A DNA stretch of 64,000 nucleotides from Chitinibacter sp. FCG-7 (GTDB lineage Bacteria > Pseudomonadota > Gammaproteobacteria > Burkholderiales > Chitinibacteraceae): positions 1,612,001 to 1,676,000 of the forward strand of contig NZ_CP157355.1 of NCBI RefSeq assembly GCF_040047665.1, written 5' to 3'. A model generated the notes under the pieces. It was not told the origin of the DNA. It ran no database searches and was given only the letters and a program-made list of their open reading frames with translations. Every line of letters starts with the position of its first letter. Positions within the stretch are counted from its first letter, which is position 1. Shown here piece by piece: positions 36,462 through 45,751 of this stretch. Made by a program: the position numbers and the translations under genes.

Positions 36462-38948
36462 TTACCGTGGCAGCAGATAAGCCGGTGGAGGGCTTTCTTT
36501 GGCGACTTCGGCTGGCTGCTCGATCAGCTGGCGCTGTGGTCGTGAATTGCTGCTTTCATCCTGCGCGCTGCGCATTACGCTATAGCCCACATTGGCAAAG
36601 GCCAGCTGGATCTGCGCCCAGTCGTTGTAGTCGTTGATCTGGGTTTGCAGCTGGCCATCGCCATTGCTGTCATAGCTCACAGCAGCGCTATCCTGGCTGA
36701 AGTTGGCATTCCAGTCGGCATACGCGCCGCCGCTGCTGCCCCGGCCCAGCATCTGGCTTTCGCTTAGCGCGGTTTCATTCAGCGGCGTGCTGCTACCGTC
36801 GGAATAATCGATCACAAAGCGGTTGCCGCAAGGGCCATCGAGCAGATCGCACACATTGTAGCTATTGGGTGCGCGCCCCGGCGTGGCTTTGCCTTGATGA
36901 TTCAGACGGAAATACACGCGCTCGCTGGTGCTGCTGCCGCTCGGATCGCTCGGTACGCCGTCGAGCTGGTAGGCGTAATTCATCACGCTCAGATAATTGA
37001 GCTTGTTGTTCAGCCCCTCATTGCCGCCGTGGCTCAGCCCCAGATTGTGCCCCAGCTCGTGCATGATGGTGCCAGCCTGGAAGTTGATCAGCCGATACAG
37101 ATTTTCTGCGCTGCTGCTCGTTAGCCCCCAGAAGCCCAGCGTGACCAGCAGATCGTTGCCATTGACTTCGGCCAGCCCCGACGAGCCGCCGTAGCCATTG
37201 GTGTTTTGCGTGCTGCCCATCAGCATGTAGTGAAAAATCAGGCGGCGGCGCACGTCCATGCTGTCGTTTTTGTAGGCCATCACGTCGGCACAATCGGTAT
37301 TGCGATACAGCGTGACGCAGCGGGCAAACGGAACTTCCTTGCCATTGCCCAGATTGAAATCAGCCGGGCTAAAGCTGGCGCTATACAGCTGGCCGGTGTC
37401 GATCAGCAGATCGATCCCGCGGCGGGCAAACGCGGCCTGGACCATCTGCAGCGCTTCTTTACGCGGCGTCAGGCCTTCGTCGGTGCCCGGCGTCATCCAG
37501 TCCACATGCAGCAGAATGGTCGGCCGCCCAGCACGGGCACCCATGGCGTACAGATCGAGTCCGGCGTAAGTGCCGCCCGGCCGTTTGGCGCTGCTGGGAA
37601 TGCCATCGCGATCTTCATCGCTGGCATTGCTATCCACATCATTGCGCCCGGCTGGCGTGCCAAATGGCACCAGTCGCCAATCACTGGCAGTATTGCTGTC
37701 CAGGCTATGTGTGTAATAGCGTACCAGCGAATACCCCCCATTGTCGCTGATCGACGCCACATTGCTGCCCTGCCAGTGGCTGGCGCTCAGCGGGTTGATG
37801 CTATTGGCGCCAAAGCGGACAAAATCAATGGTCTGATTATTGCGAACCAGCTCAATTGAGCCATCGGTATTGCTCCAGACCGGGTAATCCTGATAGCTGC
37901 CGATGTACTGCGACTGGCTGGTTTTTTTCGGCGTGAAATTGTCGGTATTGCCCACTATCACCAGATAGGATTTGGCCGCAATCGAGCCGCTCAGCGGCCA
38001 GGTTTTCACCCAGCCACCGGGCTTGCCCAGCGTGCGCAGGCTAACGTCGTTCAGCGAAATGGCGCGCTCGGTCGGGTTGTAAATTTCAAACCAGCTGCCG
38101 CTGCCGTACTGGTCGGCGGCCACTTCATTGATCAGTAGATCATTTGGCGTATTACCTGCTGGCGGGGTCGGCGTTACTGCCGGAGTCGGGCTCGGTGCCG
38201 GTGTGGTCGGTGCGGGTGTCGTTGGCACCGGTGTAGTTGATGCTGGCGTTGGCGAGGTTTGCGCTGTACTTGTGGGGGTATTGCTCGGCGTAGCCACAGG
38301 CGAAGCGGCGCATTGCTCCAGCTTTTGCCACGGCTTGCCCTCCCCGTGCTCGGTGTCGGGCGAATTGCTTTGCGTCCACCATTTGGCCTGATAATTCACG
38401 CCCTGATAGCTCACTGTTTGCTTGGCCAGATAGGCCGTCTGGCTGCGCCACTCCGGCTGGCAGCCATTGGATGAATTGGGCGTCGGGCTCGCCGTCACAA
38501 CAGGGCTGGGAGATGAGCTAGGCCGTGGCGTTGGGCTGGCCGAGGGAGCTGGTGAAGCCGATGGTGTCGGCTTGGGTGATGCGGACGGCGATGGGATCGG
38601 CGACGCCGCAGGAGATATTGTTGGTGAAGTACTGGGGAAAGGCGTTGGACTTAGGGGTATTGCAGTTGGTGTAATACTAGGTGTGGCTTTTGGCGTGATA
38701 CTTGGCGTAGGTATATTTGCCTCGCATGCGCCGATCAGCTGCCACACTTGACCTGTGCTGGCGTTCTGGCTGGGGTTTTCGCCCAGCGTCCACCATTTGG
38801 CCCGGTATTCATAACCCTGATGGCTGGCAGCATGCCCAGCCAGATACGTTGTTCCTGCCTGCCAGCTGGCCGGGCAAACCGCCGCAGCGGCGGGCAAAGC
38901 ACTGGCGGCCATCAGCAGCGCCAGATAGTGAGGTGCAATGATCTTCAT
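36462..38948 (-). CDS. Secreted zinc metalloprotease with two chitin-binding modules and a lamin-tail domain
   Basis: 828 residues. Signal peptide to SALPAAAA. Two CBM5/12-type modules: CPASWQAGTTYLAGHAASHQ to YRAKWWTLGENP (about 24-75) and CQPEWRSQTAYLAKQTVSYQ to YQAKWWTQSNSP (about 160-215), with the YxAKWWT aromatic platform. Each is followed by a P/S/T-rich linker. Next is a lamin-tail domain (LLINEVAADQYGSGSWFEIYN). The catalytic domain has the metzincin motif MHELGHNLGLSHGG and a Met-turn candidate YLSVMNYAY. Modules argue for degradation of protein in chitinous material outside the cell. AGGGAAGGG precedes the ATG. It has no obvious secretion partner nearby. Confidence 0.88.
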   Translation of the reverse strand: MKIIAPHYLALLMAASALPAAAAVCPASWQAGTTYLAGHAASHQGYEYRAKWWTLGENPSQNASTGQVWQLIGACEANIPTPSITPKATPSITPTAIPLSPTPFPSTSPTISPAASPIPSPSASPKPTPSASPAPSASPTPRPSSSPSPVVTASPTPNSSNGCQPEWRSQTAYLAKQTVSYQGVNYQAKWWTQSNSPDTEHGEGKPWQKLEQCAASPVATPSNTPTSTAQTSPTPASTTPVPTTPAPTTPAPSPTPAVTPTPPAGNTPNDLLINEVAADQYGSGSWFEIYNPTERAISLNDVSLRTLGKPGGWVKTWPLSGSIAAKSYLVIVGNTDNFTPKKTSQSQYIGSYQDYPVWSNTDGSIELVRNNQTIDFVRFGANSINPLSASHWQGSNVASISDNGGYSLVRYYTHSLDSNTASDWRLVPFGTPAGRNDVDSNASDEDRDGIPSSAKRPGGTYAGLDLYAMGARAGRPTILLHVDWMTPGTDEGLTPRKEALQMVQAAFARRGIDLLIDTGQLYSASFSPADFNLGNGKEVPFARCVTLYRNTDCADVMAYKNDSMDVRRRLIFHYMLMGSTQNTNGYGGSSGLAEVNGNDLLVTLGFWGLTSSSAENLYRLINFQAGTIMHELGHNLGLSHGGNEGLNNKLNYLSVMNYAYQLDGVPSDPSGSSTSERVYFRLNHQGKATPGRAPNSYNVCDLLDGPCGNRFVIDYSDGSSTPLNETALSESQMLGRGSSGGAYADWNANFSQDSAAVSYDSNGDGQLQTQINDYNDWAQIQLAFANVGYSVMRSAQDESSNSRPQRQLIEQPAEVAKESPPPAYLLPR

Positions 38949-39330
38949 AAACCCTTCCCTAGAGTTATTTACCGAAACTGACTTTTGTTGTCATTTTTAT
39001 TCCGGCATTGTCCAAGGTCTGGGGCGCGTACTCAAATTTAACTTACTACCACCCATTAAAATTGAAAGTTAAAATTAAATATATTTGAAATAAATGTAAA
39101 TAACCCAGCAGAAACAGCCACTTGAGCGCAGTTCCCGCCCGCTTAAGGCCAAGATTTTCCGTCATCGCAGCGCGTAGGCTGGTCAAATCTGTGCGATGTG
39201 ACGGCAGGATAAAAATGGGATTACACGCCCGTTAAACTTATTAAATCGCTATAAATCAGTAGCTTGGCAGATAAAATAGCAGGGTGAGCCACGGCCAGCG
39301 TGTAGCCGCAGAAAGCAGGCTTACAGAAAA
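38949..39330. other. Gene-free AT-rich spacer
   Basis: 382 bp with no convincing open frame. The first ~170 bp are AT-rich (runs such as AAAATTAAATATATTTG) and probably carry the promoter of the metalloprotease gene; no exact promoter match was assigned. Confidence 0.5.
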
Positions 39331-39651
39331 CTACTTGGGTTTGCTATGGCAAATCAGCTGCTGGCGCAGATTTTCGATCGTAGACAGGCGGATTGCCCGG
39401 GCAATCTCCACCTCGCCCTGCTGACAAATCTGATAAAGCCCGTAGCGCAGCGTTTGTGGGCGCTGGGTGGTGGTCCAGATGGGGTGAATGGCGTAGCGCA
39501 TGATATCGGTCTCCAGCACACGCTTGGCACAGCGTGTAAAACCAATATCGTTATGCCTAGGCAAAAATGAAGTACCGTTAATCCCCTACTGGCAACCCTT
39601 GCTCGGCTGCGCATTGAGTTGACCCAGATCAAGCCGGAGCAATTGATTCAT
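39331..39651 (-). pseudogene. Small gene with an in-frame amber codon beside a Fur-box-like site
   Basis: From ATG 39651 (AGGGTGG ribosome site just upstream) the frame reads MNQLLRLDLGQLNAQPSKGC, Q, then TAG at codon 22, and stays open in the same frame for another 84 codons (GINGTSFLPRHNDIGFTRC to LSTIENLRQQLICHSKPK). Codon use on both sides of the TAG looks coding. Either a CAG-to-TAG-type nonsense mutation inactivated the gene, or translation restarts at TTG 39564 or ATG 39501, or the stop is read through. Family not recognised. The gene points away from the DUF1513 gene, with the Fur-box-like site between them, which suggests an iron link. Confidence 0.45.
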
Positions 39652-39668
39652 ATCGCCACCCTTATTTT

Positions 39669-39685
39669 AAATGATAATTATTCTC
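39669..39685. promoter_or_regulatory. Fur-box-like site
   Basis: AAATGATAATTATTCTC closely fits the Fur consensus (repeated GATAAT hexamers). It lies 21 bp before the TTG start of the DUF1513 gene and 18 bp before the start of the divergent small gene, so it could repress both when iron is plentiful. Confidence 0.6.
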
Positions 39686-39705
39686 TTTTTTCATAGAGAA
39701 CAACC

Positions 39706-40833
39706 TTGAATCGACGTGAATTAATGGCAGCCATGTTGGCCTTGGGTACACTGCCCATCTGGCCAGCCAGAGCACTGGCCGCGGACAAAACCCCACGCTG
39801 GACGCGCATCGCCGCAGCCTGGAGAGACCCCAAAGAAAGCGACCCGTATTTTGCCGGGATTCTGCTGGCCGACTGGCAAACAAAATCATTGAGCATCGAC
39901 AGCGCCGTAAAGCTACCGACGCGTCCACACGGTATTTGCATCGAACCTGACGGCCATTTGCTAATCGTTGGCGTACGCCCCGGTACATGGCTAATGCGCT
40001 GCGATGCGCAAGGCAATGTAGTTGGGCAGCACAGTATGCAGGCCGAAAACACAAGGCTAAACGGACATGCCCTGCTGAGCGCAGACGGCAGCAAGGTGTT
40101 CACCAGCGAAACCGAGCTGGAGACAGGGCGTGGCGTGATCGGTGTTCGCGAGCGTGATACCCTGAAAAAAATCGCCAGCTGGGATAGCTGGGGTATCGAC
40201 CCGCACCAGCTGGCGTTTGACGCGCAAGGGCGTCTGATGATTGCCAATGGTGGCGTGCCCAGAGATGCGCGGGATGCCAAATATGATCTGCACCGGATGG
40301 ATTCAACCCTGGTAAGGCTGGATGCCAGCAGCGGCCAGAAGCTGGGACTCTGGCGGCTACCCGATCCGCGCCTGAGCATGCGACATCTGGCATTGGCTCA
40401 GCGCCCCGATGGCAGCGAACTACTTGGGCTGGCGCTGCAAGCCGAGCATGGCAGCGAGGCGGCACGGGCTGCAGCACCGGTTTTTGCTTTACTGGCCAAT
40501 GATCAGCTGCAGATTCCCAGCACGGACAATGATGGTATAGGGCTCAGCGGCGACATCGTGCCAGCGCTACAAGGCGGATTTGTTTTGTCGTGCAGCAAAG
40601 CGAATCAGGCTCTGCTTTGGCAAGCTGCAGCAGCCAAGAAGCTGAGCAAAGCGATTGAATTCAAAGAAACCTATGCACTGGCCGCTTGGCCAGGGCCTGA
40701 CCGGGGTAATGGTGTATTGGCCGCGACCGCCTATGGCCTAGTGCGTTGGCACCCCAGCGCACCAGGCCAGTTTCTGGCATGGCCCAAACCGATGGCGCTG
40801 GATAATCACTGGGTAGTGCACAGCGAGGGATAG
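39706..40833 (+). CDS. DUF1513 protein, Tat-exported, probably iron-regulated
   Basis: 375 residues. The TTG start is accepted because the N-terminus then carries a twin-arginine signal (NRRELMAAMLALGTLPIWPA, cleavage near ALA). The body has DUF1513 hallmarks: RPHGICIEPDGHLLIVGVRPG, NGHALLSADGSKVFTSE, GVIGVRE and DPHQLAFDAQGRLMIANGG, consistent with a beta-propeller-like fold in the periplasm. Family knowledge: DUF1513 genes often sit in Fur-regulated operons with imelysin-like proteins; here the gene is alone but has a Fur-box-like site directly upstream. Exact role in iron acquisition unknown. Confidence 0.85.
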   Translation: MNRRELMAAMLALGTLPIWPARALAADKTPRWTRIAAAWRDPKESDPYFAGILLADWQTKSLSIDSAVKLPTRPHGICIEPDGHLLIVGVRPGTWLMRCDAQGNVVGQHSMQAENTRLNGHALLSADGSKVFTSETELETGRGVIGVRERDTLKKIASWDSWGIDPHQLAFDAQGRLMIANGGVPRDARDAKYDLHRMDSTLVRLDASSGQKLGLWRLPDPRLSMRHLALAQRPDGSELLGLALQAEHGSEAARAAAPVFALLANDQLQIPSTDNDGIGLSGDIVPALQGGFVLSCSKANQALLWQAAAAKKLSKAIEFKETYALAAWPGPDRGNGVLAATAYGLVRWHPSAPGQFLAWPKPMALDNHWVVHSEG

Positions 40834-40882
40834 AGACGTGACTGATGGTACAGTGTGTGTTCGACAGCTCAGCAATACGATA

Positions 40883-40933
40883 AGGGTATTGCCATGCAGC
40901 AATTGCCAATATTGGCTTAGCGATATATACCCA
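40883..40933. repeat. Dispersed ~54-bp element, copy 11
   Basis: Begins AGGGTATTGCC and ends GATATATACCCA, with inner ATTGCC/GGCAAT-like repeats; 6 bp past the stop of the vanY-type gene. Confidence 0.8.
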
Positions 40934-40939
40934 ATCAAA

Positions 40940-41473
40940 TCAATTTGATTGATAGCACCAGTGCCACGGCTCGTAGACGTAGCCGTAGGCGTTATTGCGT
41001 GGGAAGGAGAGTGTAAAGCCAAAGGTGGCGGCGTGCTGGCTGAGCCAGGCATAGGCGCTGGTGGTTTCAAAGGCTTCTTCAACGACAGGGCCGCCAGGCT
41101 GGTAGATATCGACGGCGCGGCCAGTGTGATGCTCGCTGCAGCCGGGGGGCGCGAGCACTTGAAGGATGTCGGCGATCTGCTGGCCCAGATCGAGCTTGCG
41201 CTGGATCAGCTCGACTTGACGGCTGCTGGCACGATAGGCCGAGGCGATTTTCAGCGTGATCCCGTCGGCGTCTGCAGCGGCCTGCATGCGCAGCCAGGCG
41301 TCTGCGGCCTCTGGTGTCAGCTGCCAAACTCGGCCGTCAAAGGTGGTTTCTACATCAACCAGCTCGGTGGCTTCGGCAAACACGCACAGCGATTTCTGCT
41401 GCAAGACTTCGGGCGCAATGCCAAGCTGTTGCCAGCTGCTTTGCAAGTGGGCGGGTAATTTCATCTGTTGCAT
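40940..41473 (-). CDS. VanY-type D-alanyl-D-alanine carboxypeptidase family protein
   Basis: 177 residues. A LAS-type zinc peptidase acting on peptidoglycan stem peptides. Motifs: IASAYRASSRQVELIQRKL, then PGCSEHHTGRAVDIYQ (SxHxxGxxxD zinc ligands), FETTSAYAWLSQHAATFGF and YEPWHWCYQ (catalytic Glu and third zinc His). There is no signal peptide, so it may act in the cytoplasm on recycled peptides or be exported by another route. The ATG overlaps the stop of the preceding gene (TGATG), so translation is coupled. It is the last gene of the parC operon. Confidence 0.9.
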   Translation of the reverse strand: MQQMKLPAHLQSSWQQLGIAPEVLQQKSLCVFAEATELVDVETTFDGRVWQLTPEAADAWLRMQAAADADGITLKIASAYRASSRQVELIQRKLDLGQQIADILQVLAPPGCSEHHTGRAVDIYQPGGPVVEEAFETTSAYAWLSQHAATFGFTLSFPRNNAYGYVYEPWHWCYQSN

Positions 41474-42102
41474 CAGTCTCCTCCGCCGCCACAACTGCTG
41501 GAGCAGCCTGAATCGCCGCTGTCGGAGTCATTGTCATCGCTGCGGTCTGTGCTGCTGCAGCCGGACGATGAGCAGCTGCTGGTGGATTGCGCTGCTGCGG
41601 CCAATTGGGCGCCCGAGTAATGCTGGCCACCGGGAATGGCCAGCGCGGCATCAATGGCGAAAATCAGTGGCAAGGTCGCCAGCGCCGGGTTGAGCCCTTC
41701 ATCACGGCAGGCGCGCACCCAGGTGCGTTGCAAATCAGCATGGCCCTGCGCGCCCGTTGCCGGGGTGTGATGCAGAAAGCGGCCGAGGGCTTTTTTGCAA
41801 AATTCCTCGTAGACGGCGGTGTGCAAAATGAATTCGTGCCAGTATTCATCGACAATGAGCGATGGCATGGCCAGCGCAGCTTTGCTTTTGGCGTGCAGGC
41901 GGAAGTATTGCCGCATGGCGTTTTCAACCTGCTGCCATTGCGCGTCGTTTAGCTCGGGGTATTTCAGCGCCAGACGCCGCCGGATGCCGCTGGGGAAGCG
42001 GTAATGATTCAGGTAATAAAACTGCTCTTGCTGCCGACGGCGCTTCAGATAGTGATAAATGACGACGCCGACCAAAATCAGCAGCAAGAATTTAAACAGC
42101 AT
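41473..42102 (-). CDS. Membrane-anchored protein with a WH-FILHT domain and Ser/Cys/Gly-rich tail
   Basis: 209 residues. One N-terminal transmembrane helix (LFKFLLLILVGVVIYHYL), then a soluble domain with VDEYWHEFILHTAVYEEFC and GRFLHHTP. This histidine-rich W-H/HT/HH pattern resembles the core of glycine-rich-domain (GRDP-like) proteins and may bind metal; that is inference. The tail is low-complexity (SSCSSSGCSSTD to CGGGGD). The start ATG directly abuts the parC stop (TAAATG), and its own stop overlaps the vanY-type start. Confidence 0.7.
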   Translation of the reverse strand: MLFKFLLLILVGVVIYHYLKRRRQQEQFYYLNHYRFPSGIRRRLALKYPELNDAQWQQVENAMRQYFRLHAKSKAALAMPSLIVDEYWHEFILHTAVYEEFCKKALGRFLHHTPATGAQGHADLQRTWVRACRDEGLNPALATLPLIFAIDAALAIPGGQHYSGAQLAAAAQSTSSCSSSGCSSTDRSDDNDSDSGDSGCSSSCGGGGD

Positions 42103-44478
42103 TTAAAACCCCGGAAATTTAAACCCTGCGTTAATCGGCTTGCCTTTGCGCGCGCGTTTGCCGATGTACGGCGCCATTTCATTGGCGTCCAGATTCATTT
42201 CTTTTGGCACGCCGCCGCGACCTGTGCCGGTCAATTTCAACGATTTGCCATCGCAAACGGTAATCGCCGCCAGCTCGTCCTTATCGTCCAGCGCCATCGT
42301 AATCACGCCGCGACCACCGCCAGCCAGTTGCTTGAATTCGCTGTAGGCAAACAGATGCAGCTTACCGGCTTTGGACAAACACGCCACGATCGCGTCGGCG
42401 CTTGGGCTAAAGCTGGTGACGCGCAGCAGCGTTTCATTGCCTTCCAGCGTGATAAAGCTCTTGCCGGCTTTCTGGCGGCTGATCAGATTATCGGCCTGAC
42501 ATGCAAAACCGTAACCCGATGAGTTGGCGATCACCAGCCATTCACCCAGTTTGGCGACGATCATTTGCGTAATGCGCGTTTTGGCGACCAGATCAACCAG
42601 CGTTGTCACCGGCACGCCATCGCCACGCCCACCCGGTACGACGGATGCTTGGATGGTGTACACGCGGCCATCGCTGCCAAAGAGTGCCAGCTGATCAACC
42701 GTGCGGCATTCAATCGCCGCCAATTGGCTATCGCCGTCTTTAAACGTCAGATTTTGCAGATCAAGGCCATGGCCTTGGCGCGAACGCAACCAGCCTTTTT
42801 CCGACAGGATAATCGTGCACGGCTCATCGACGACGGCTACTTCGACTGAAGCGCGTTCAGCCTGCTCGATCAGCGTGCGGCGCGGGTCGGCGTATTTTTT
42901 CTTATCCGCTTCGATTTCCTTGATGATTTGGCGCTGCATTGCCTGCGGGTTGGTCAGCAGGTTTTCCAGCTCGGCTTTTTCATTGCGCAAGTTAGTCAGT
43001 TCTTGCTCAATCTTGATGCCTTCGAGCCGTGCCAATTGGCGCAGACGGATTTCCAGAATATCTTCAGCTTGACGCTCGGACAGCGCAAAGGCCGCCATCA
43101 GATCGGCTTTCGGATCATCGGCATTGCGGATAATGCGGATCACTTCGTCGATATTGAGCAAGACCAGCAAGCGGCCTTCCAGAATATGGATGCGATCATT
43201 CACCTGACCTAGGCGATGCGTGACGCGGCGCGTGACGGTGACAAAACGGAAGTCGATCCACTCGGCGATGATGTCACGCAGCGTTTTCTGCCCCGGGCGA
43301 CCATCGCGACCAATCGTCACCATATTGATCGACAGGCTGGTTTCCAGGCTGGTGTGCGCCATCAGCAAATTCATCAGCTCATCGGGATTCTGCCGCGATG
43401 ATTTGGGCTCGAATACCAGACGCACATCACAATCACGGCCTGATTCATCGCGTACGCGATCGAGCACGCTCAGGATCAACTGCTTGGTCTGGATTTGTTC
43501 TTGCGAAAGCGCTTTTTTGCCTTTTTTGACCTTCGGATTGGTCAGATCTTCGATTTCTTCGAGGATTTTCTGGCTCGAAGCACCGTGTGGCAACTCGTTA
43601 ATAATCAGTTGCCATTGGCCGCGCGCGAGGTCTTCTTTTTCCCAACGCGCACGTACTTTCAGGCTACCGCGGCCATTTTCATACGCTGCGGTAATATCGC
43701 GCGGAGAGGAAATAATCTGGCCGCCACCGGGCAAATCCGGGCCCTGGATATAGGCCATTAATTCGGCGGTAGTGAGCTTGGGGTTGCGAATCAAGGCCAC
43801 GCTGGCGTCGGCCACTTCGCCCAGATTGTGCGACGGCATTTCGGTCGCCATCCCGACGGCAATACCGGAAGCGCCATTGAGCAGCAGCATTGGCAAGCGC
43901 GCGGGCAGCAACACCGGCTCTTTAAAAGCGCCGTCGTAGTTTGGAATAAAGTCGGTCGTGCCTTGATCAAGCTCGCCGAGCAGCAAGTCGGCAACGGGCG
44001 TTAAACGCGCCTCGGTGTAACGATAAGCTGCAGCGCCATCACCGTCACGCGAGCCAAAGTTGCCGTGGCCGTCGATCAAGGGATAGCGTAGCGAAAAATC
44101 CTGCGCAATGCGCACCAAAGCGTCGTACGCCGATTGGTCGCCGTGCGGGTGATATTTACCCAAGACATCGCCGACAATCCGCGCCGACTTCATTGGTTTG
44201 GCGGTGGCGGTGAGCCCCAGCTCGTGCATCGCGTACAAAATGCGGCGCTGGACTGGCTTCTGGCCGTCTTCCACTTGCGGTAAAGCGCGGCTTTTGACGA
44301 CGCTCATCGCGTATTCGAGATAGCTTTTTTCGGCGTATAGCCCGAGCTGCACCGATTCGCCATCGTCTGGCGTGGCGGAGACCTGCGCTTCGATAAAGCG
44401 GCCGCCCTGCCCGCCCGAGCTGGCGGCATGGGCTGATTCGATGGTTTCTTCTGCTACTGGCGCGATCGGTTCCGACAT
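42103..44478 (-). CDS. parC: DNA topoisomerase IV subunit A
   Basis: 791 residues. It decatenates daughter chromosomes together with ParE. Visible: [36 protein letters not shown], the breakage-reunion region [20 protein letters not shown] and the active-site tyrosine in [10 protein letters not shown]. The C-terminal beta-pinwheel has repeated [19 protein letters not shown] blades. It is shorter than GyrA and lacks the GyrA box, supporting ParC. It leads a three-gene coupled operon; parE is not in the window. The quinolone-resistance region sequence [20 protein letters not shown] looks wild type. Confidence 0.94.
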   Translation of the reverse strand: MSEPIAPVAEETIESAHAASSGGQGGRFIEAQVSATPDDGESVQLGLYAEKSYLEYAMSVVKSRALPQVEDGQKPVQRRILYAMHELGLTATAKPMKSARIVGDVLGKYHPHGDQSAYDALVRIAQDFSLRYPLIDGHGNFGSRDGDGAAAYRYTEARLTPVADLLLGELDQGTTDFIPNYDGAFKEPVLLPARLPMLLLNGASGIAVGMATEMPSHNLGEVADASVALIRNPKLTTAELMAYIQGPDLPGGGQIISSPRDITAAYENGRGSLKVRARWEKEDLARGQWQLIINELPHGASSQKILEEIEDLTNPKVKKGKKALSQEQIQTKQLILSVLDRVRDESGRDCDVRLVFEPKSSRQNPDELMNLLMAHTSLETSLSINMVTIGRDGRPGQKTLRDIIAEWIDFRFVTVTRRVTHRLGQVNDRIHILEGRLLVLLNIDEVIRIIRNADDPKADLMAAFALSERQAEDILEIRLRQLARLEGIKIEQELTNLRNEKAELENLLTNPQAMQRQIIKEIEADKKKYADPRRTLIEQAERASVEVAVVDEPCTIILSEKGWLRSRQGHGLDLQNLTFKDGDSQLAAIECRTVDQLALFGSDGRVYTIQASVVPGGRGDGVPVTTLVDLVAKTRITQMIVAKLGEWLVIANSSGYGFACQADNLISRQKAGKSFITLEGNETLLRVTSFSPSADAIVACLSKAGKLHLFAYSEFKQLAGGGRGVITMALDDKDELAAITVCDGKSLKLTGTGRGGVPKEMNLDANEMAPYIGKRARKGKPINAGFKFPGF

Positions 44479-44552
44479 GGTTTCCGTGACTACTGATTTA
44501 AATGTGCGGCTATTTTAGCGGGTAAACGGCTACTTTATCCAAGTACAAAAAT

Positions 44553-44584
44553 CTAAGGCCTGCTTCACGTGAAACAGGCCTTGA
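44553..44584 (-). terminator. Terminator of the solute-binding protein gene
   Basis: Stem AAGGCCTG / CAGGCCTT around a palindromic TTCACGTGAA loop; the minus strand continues AGATTTTTG. Confidence 0.75.
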
Positions 44585-44608
44585 GTTTGATGCTGCTGCT
44601 TTGGCGTT

Positions 44609-45454
44609 TTATAGCACGCGCAAGGTGAAGTATTTATAGCCCAGCTGCTGATGTTGCCCGCTTTCAATGATTTTGCGCAAAGCCATATTAAACTGGTCGC
44701 GCAGCTCGCCGTCTTCCTTGCGCAGCGCAATGGCCTCGCCGCGGCCTAGCCATTTGGGCGAATCAATGCGATTACCGACCATTTCAAAGCGATCCTGATT
44801 GCTGGCCGATTTCAGAAAATTGCCCAGCACCGCGCTATCGTCAAACACCAGCTTGATCTCGCCTTTTTCCAGCGCGCTCATCATCTCATCGGCGCTGGCA
44901 AAGCGTTTAATCATCACCTTGCTTTGGTCCATTTCATTGCTGATGTAATCATCAAACGTCGTTTTGGCCACCACGCCGATGCTTTCGCCGCGAATGCGCT
45001 CGGCGGTAATCACCGGCCAGATGATTTTGGATTTTTTGCTCGCCACATAGGTGCCCGGCACGCGCGAATACACATCGGTAAATTGCACCAGCTGTTCGCG
45101 CTCTTCGGTAATCGACAACGACGCCACAATGGCGTCGGCTTTATGCTCGTTCAGCGAGGGAATCAGCTGGTCAAAATCAAAGCGCGTGAATTCGCAGCGC
45201 ACCTTCATCTCCGTGCACAGCGCATTGGCCAGATCAACATTAAAACCAGTGAGCTGCTGATTGGCATCCAGATATTCAAATGGCGGATATTTGCCTTCCA
45301 GCGCAATGCGCAGGGTTTTCTGCTCGCCGGCTGCAGAGGCTGCTACAGGGGTATTGCTCTCTAGCGCCTTTCCAGACTGGGCTTTACCAAGATACTGCCA
45401 TGCAGTAAGTGCGCCACCTGCAATAACAATGGCCGCGATCAGCATTTTTTTCAT
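44609..45454 (-). CDS. Amino-acid ABC transporter solute-binding protein (family 3)
   Basis: 281 residues. A hydrophobic N-terminus (MLIAAIVIAGGALTAW) acts as signal peptide or anchor. The mature part is a typical basic/polar amino-acid binding protein: LRIALEGKYPPFEYLDANQQ, GFNVDLANALCTEM, ADAIVASLSITEEREQLVQF, IGVVAKTTFDDYI and LRDQFNMALRKIIESGQHQQ. No permease or ATPase gene adjoins it. The segment between the signal helix and the binding domain (about WQYLGKAQSGKALESNTPV) is encoded by a copy of the dispersed element (45349-45402). Confidence 0.9.
   Translation of the reverse strand: MKKMLIAAIVIAGGALTAWQYLGKAQSGKALESNTPVAASAAGEQKTLRIALEGKYPPFEYLDANQQLTGFNVDLANALCTEMKVRCEFTRFDFDQLIPSLNEHKADAIVASLSITEEREQLVQFTDVYSRVPGTYVASKKSKIIWPVITAERIRGESIGVVAKTTFDDYISNEMDQSKVMIKRFASADEMMSALEKGEIKLVFDDSAVLGNFLKSASNQDRFEMVGNRIDSPKWLGRGEAIALRKEDGELRDQFNMALRKIIESGQHQQLGYKYFTLRVL
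45349..45402. repeat. Dispersed ~54-bp element, copy 12, inside a coding sequence
   Basis: GGGTATTGCTCT ... GATACTGCCATG, exactly 54 bp. It aligns well with copy 5 read in reverse (shared GGGTATTGCTCT, TAG, CCTTT, TGGG and CCATG). It keeps the solute-binding protein frame open. Confidence 0.55.
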
Positions 45455-45751
45455 CGTTGATCAATACAAAGCTTACAAAAAAAACGATGCTACGCGAAGT
45501 CGTAAGGAATGATATTAGGGTTTTCGCCAAGCAGTGATTTGGCAAGTGTTTGAATTTGAAAGATAAATTCTGCTGCACAGGATCATGGCACGCCGGGCTG
45601 TGGGCTGGGTCACAGCTGGGCGGGGATATAGGCTCCGGGCAGCGCTATGCGCCGTATCGTCTGCATTTTGCACCGATTGCATCCGAGTCAGGGCGTTGCC
45701 GCAGCTTGTTGACTATACTGGGCAAATTATCAAGTTGCGCAGGGGACTGAG

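Noticed and set aside
37206..37859. Plus-strand 217-codon frame opposite the metalloprotease gene
   Set aside because: It is a shadow of the well-supported minus-strand gene, which carries all motifs; no ribosome site or family match.
38641..38710. GGGGTATTGCAG within the metalloprotease linker as a possible dispersed element
   Set aside because: The right terminus (TATACCC or GCAATACCC) is not found at the right distance, and the area is a simple P/S/T-coding repeat.
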